NCBI GenBank assembly: GCA_964445575.1
Contig: CAYULB010000074.1
Coordinates: forward strand, 1-8,427
Direction: 5' to 3'
From: WJMT01 sp964445575
GTDB taxonomy: Bacteria; Acidobacteriota; Aminicenantia; Aminicenantales; Aminicenantaceae
Length of the DNA: 8,427 bases
The notes under the pieces are model-generated. The model did not search any database. It was given only the letters and a program-made list of their open reading frames with translations, and was not told where the DNA came from. Position 1 is the first letter of the stretch, and each line of letters opens with the position of its first letter. The position numbers were made by a program, and so were the translations under genes. Positions 6,582-8,427 of this stretch are shown one piece after another.

Positions 6582-7997
6582 TTATTCGAGATTAAAACAA
6601 ATAGTCTTGGGTTCGGTCATCTCCTGGATAGAAAATTTAATTCCTTCTCTTCCCAGTCCTGAATTTTTTATGCCTCCAAAAGGCATGGAATCCAGTCTGT
6701 AGTCAGTAGAATCATTCACCATAACTCCGCCGCATTCTAAATGGTAGGCGATTCTGAAAGCTAAATCCACATCCTTAGTAAAAACCGCAGCATGAAGCCC
6801 AAAAGGCAGGCTGTTGGCTTTTTCTACAGCTTCTTCTAAATCAGAAACTGGAAAAAGATTGACAGCAGGCCCAAACACCTCTTCTCGGTAAATAGTGGCG
6901 GCTTCAGGAACTTTCTCAAGTGCTGTGGGTTCAAGGACCGCTTTTTTTCGCTTCCCGCCGCATAAAACTTCAGCTCCCATAGAAGCAGCTTCGTCAATCC
7001 ATTTTTGAACCCGAACAGCTTCTTCCTCTGTAATCAAAGGCCCCATATCGGTTTCTTCTTTCATCTTATCACCAATTTTATAGCTCAAGGTTTTATCTAC
7101 AAATTTATCTTTAAATGAATTATAAATATCTTTGTGAATGTATATCCTCTGCACTCCAATGCAGTTCTGACCAGCCGCCCAAAAAGAACCGGAAACACAG
7201 GATTCTACAGCCCAATCCAAAGAGGCATCTTTCGCCACAATAACAGGAGAATTCGATCCCAGCTCCATACCGACTTTTTTTATGCCGGCTTTTTTCATGA
7301 TCTGTTTTCCCGCCTCCACTCCTCCTGTAAAGGAAATCATACGCACTCTCTTATCTGAAACCAGAGTATCCCCTATCTCGTTTCCATGTCCGGTCACCAC
7401 CTGAATAACTTCAGGAGGCAAACCACATTCCAGCAGAGCCTGAGTCAATTTGATGGCAGAAAGAGGTGTCAAAGTGGCTGGCTTTAAAAGAATGCTGTTG
7501 CCAGAAGCAACAGCTGGACCCAACTTATGGGCGACTAGATTCAAAGGGTCATTAAAGGGAGTCACTGCCAGCACCACTCCTACCGGAAATCGGTAATAAT
7601 ATCCGATTCTTTTCTCTCCTCCAGGAAAGGAATCAAAAGGAATGGTTTCTCCTACAACGCGCTTGGCCTCTTCTGCAGATACAGTAAGTGTATTCACACA
7701 CCTGAGAGCTTCTTTTCTGGCTTCCCGGATAGTCTTTGAGCCCTCCCGTGCAATCAGAGTGGCAAATTCTTCGATTCTATCAGATATATATTCAGCAGTT
7801 TTGTACAATACTGAAGCTCTTTGATGGACGGTCATCCTTTTTGCTGTTTCATATCCCTTATAGGCAGAATCCAAAGCCCTTTGGATCTCCTCCGAGTCAG
7901 CCCTGGGAACAGTATCGATAACAGATTCATCAAAAGGATCATACACCGGGATTTGGTCTTTTTTTTCTACCCACTGTTTATTGATAAACATTTTCAT
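6582..7997 (-). CDS. NAD(P)-dependent aldehyde dehydrogenase (lactaldehyde/GAPN-like subgroup)
   Basis: The protein oxidises an aldehyde to the carboxylate with NAD(P)+. It has 471 residues, a full-length ALDH-superfamily enzyme. Seen catalytic features are Asn149 in TPFNDPLN (oxyanion), Lys172 in LLKPAT (cofactor), the FTGG turn (223-226), general base Glu245 in GMELGSNSP, nucleophile Cys279 in GQNCIGVQR, and Glu373 in EEVFGP. The ELGSNSP and AAGQNCIGVQR variants, and VNDSTDYRLDSMPFGG (427-442), resemble the lactaldehyde dehydrogenase/ALDH21-like and GAPN-related group rather than betaine or succinate-semialdehyde enzymes. This subgroup call is from recollection of motifs, and the substrate remains open. 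The ATG at 7997 follows AAGGAG with an 8-nt spacer; an in-frame ATG at 7991 is less well placed. It follows the GspG-like gene by 21 bp and precedes the MaoC gene by 66 bp. It is cytoplasmic and complete. Confidence 0.92.
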   Translation of the reverse strand: MKMFINKQWVEKKDQIPVYDPFDESVIDTVPRADSEEIQRALDSAYKGYETAKRMTVHQRASVLYKTAEYISDRIEEFATLIAREGSKTIREARKEALRCVNTLTVSAEEAKRVVGETIPFDSFPGGEKRIGYYYRFPVGVVLAVTPFNDPLNLVAHKLGPAVASGNSILLKPATLTPLSAIKLTQALLECGLPPEVIQVVTGHGNEIGDTLVSDKRVRMISFTGGVEAGKQIMKKAGIKKVGMELGSNSPVIVAKDASLDWAVESCVSGSFWAAGQNCIGVQRIYIHKDIYNSFKDKFVDKTLSYKIGDKMKEETDMGPLITEEEAVRVQKWIDEAASMGAEVLCGGKRKKAVLEPTALEKVPEAATIYREEVFGPAVNLFPVSDLEEAVEKANSLPFGLHAAVFTKDVDLAFRIAYHLECGGVMVNDSTDYRLDSMPFGGIKNSGLGREGIKFSIQEMTEPKTICFNLE

Positions 7998-8018
7998 GGT
8001 TTTCTCTCCTTTTTATAT

Positions 8019-8387
8019 TTATTGGATGATTATGTCATCATCAGTATCAAAAGTTTTATCCGCTCCCGCAGAAATCAACCGGAAATCTAAATCTGAAATT
8101 TTTTCATATTTTATCTCATTCCCCCATCCATCCATCTTTCCTGTGGATATAGGAACAGTTAAACTCAAATCATTGAGTTTATTTGGCAATTCTCCCATTT
8201 TAGCAGCATAAGCCTCCAAGGCCCTCTTTAAAGTGTTCATATTAGTCCTAGTTAGTTTCTCTTTAGCTTTGGAAAAGGAATCTACCTGCTCTTTGATGAT
8301 TTTCTTTTCTCCTGTGCCAATATAGTAAATAAAAAACACGATTACCACTACTAAAACCAGAATCACTAAAAACCCCTTGATTCTCAT
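8019..8387 (-). CDS. Small membrane-anchored GspG-like (type II secretion pseudopilin-related) protein
   Basis: This 122-residue protein has one hydrophobic helix at residues 5-22, followed by a charged stretch (about 26-48) and a C-terminal domain resembling the major pseudopilin GspG. LKRALEAYAAKMGELPNKLNDL (53-74) corresponds to the GspG helix. MDGWGNEIKYE (85-95) and LISAGADKTFDTDDDI (104-119) match the GspG Trp-Gly and calcium-loop region (typically SxGxDxxxGTxDDI). It lacks a prepilin peptidase site (no G-F-T-L-I-E before the hydrophobic segment), so it may be an uncleaved membrane protein or a minor, divergent pseudopilin. The SD AGGA is 7 nt upstream of the ATG. The downstream aldehyde dehydrogenase gene begins 21 bp after its stop. 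The link between the two is not obvious, and the upstream context is outside the window. Confidence 0.75.
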   Translation of the reverse strand: MRIKGFLVILVLVVVIVFFIYYIGTGEKKIIKEQVDSFSKAKEKLTRTNMNTLKRALEAYAAKMGELPNKLNDLSLTVPISTGKMDGWGNEIKYEKISDLDFRLISAGADKTFDTDDDIIIQ

Positions 8388-8427
8388 CTCATCTTCCTAT
8401 CAATTCATTTAACCCGACTTATTCAAA

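Overview
The window (about 42% GC by eye, gene-dense, all intergenic gaps 200 bp or less) looks like a chromosomal segment of an anaerobic bacterium. The bacterial signs are strong Shine-Dalgarno sites, a near-consensus sigma-70-type promoter, a rho-independent terminator and a GspG-like pseudopilin protein. Against this, it carries the archaeal-type Glu-tRNA(Gln) amidotransferase pair GatD/GatE. That combination would fit a deep-branching, uncultured-type lineage such as Aminicenantes; this placement is a guess from gene content, not a demonstrated assignment.

Left arm, + strand (1-2410): the 3' part of a NuoG-like iron-sulfur electron-transfer subunit (2Fe-2S domain, two 4Fe-4S motifs and an unusually Cys-rich tail), then a gene for an FMN-binding glutamate-synthase-domain protein. 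The second protein has no glutaminase domain, lacks the usual 3Fe-4S cysteines of GltB, and has an N-terminal four-cysteine motif. The two genes are probably co-transcribed and end at a 12-bp-stem terminator. The likely logic is that the Fe-S subunit delivers electrons to the FMN enzyme, with the electron-input subunits encoded upstream of the window.

Right arm, - strand (8387 down to 2531), convergent with the left arm: a small membrane-anchored GspG-like protein, an NAD(P)-dependent aldehyde dehydrogenase, a MaoC-type hot-dog hydratase, then gatE and gatD. The first three genes are spaced as an operon. A TTGACA-N17-TATGAT promoter lies between the MaoC gene and gatE, so gatE-gatD probably form their own translationally coupled unit (8-nt overlap). 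GatD (asparaginase-type) releases ammonia from an amide donor, and GatE uses it to convert Glu-tRNA(Gln) to Gln-tRNA(Gln). No RNA genes, CRISPR arrays, insertion sequences or phage genes were seen.
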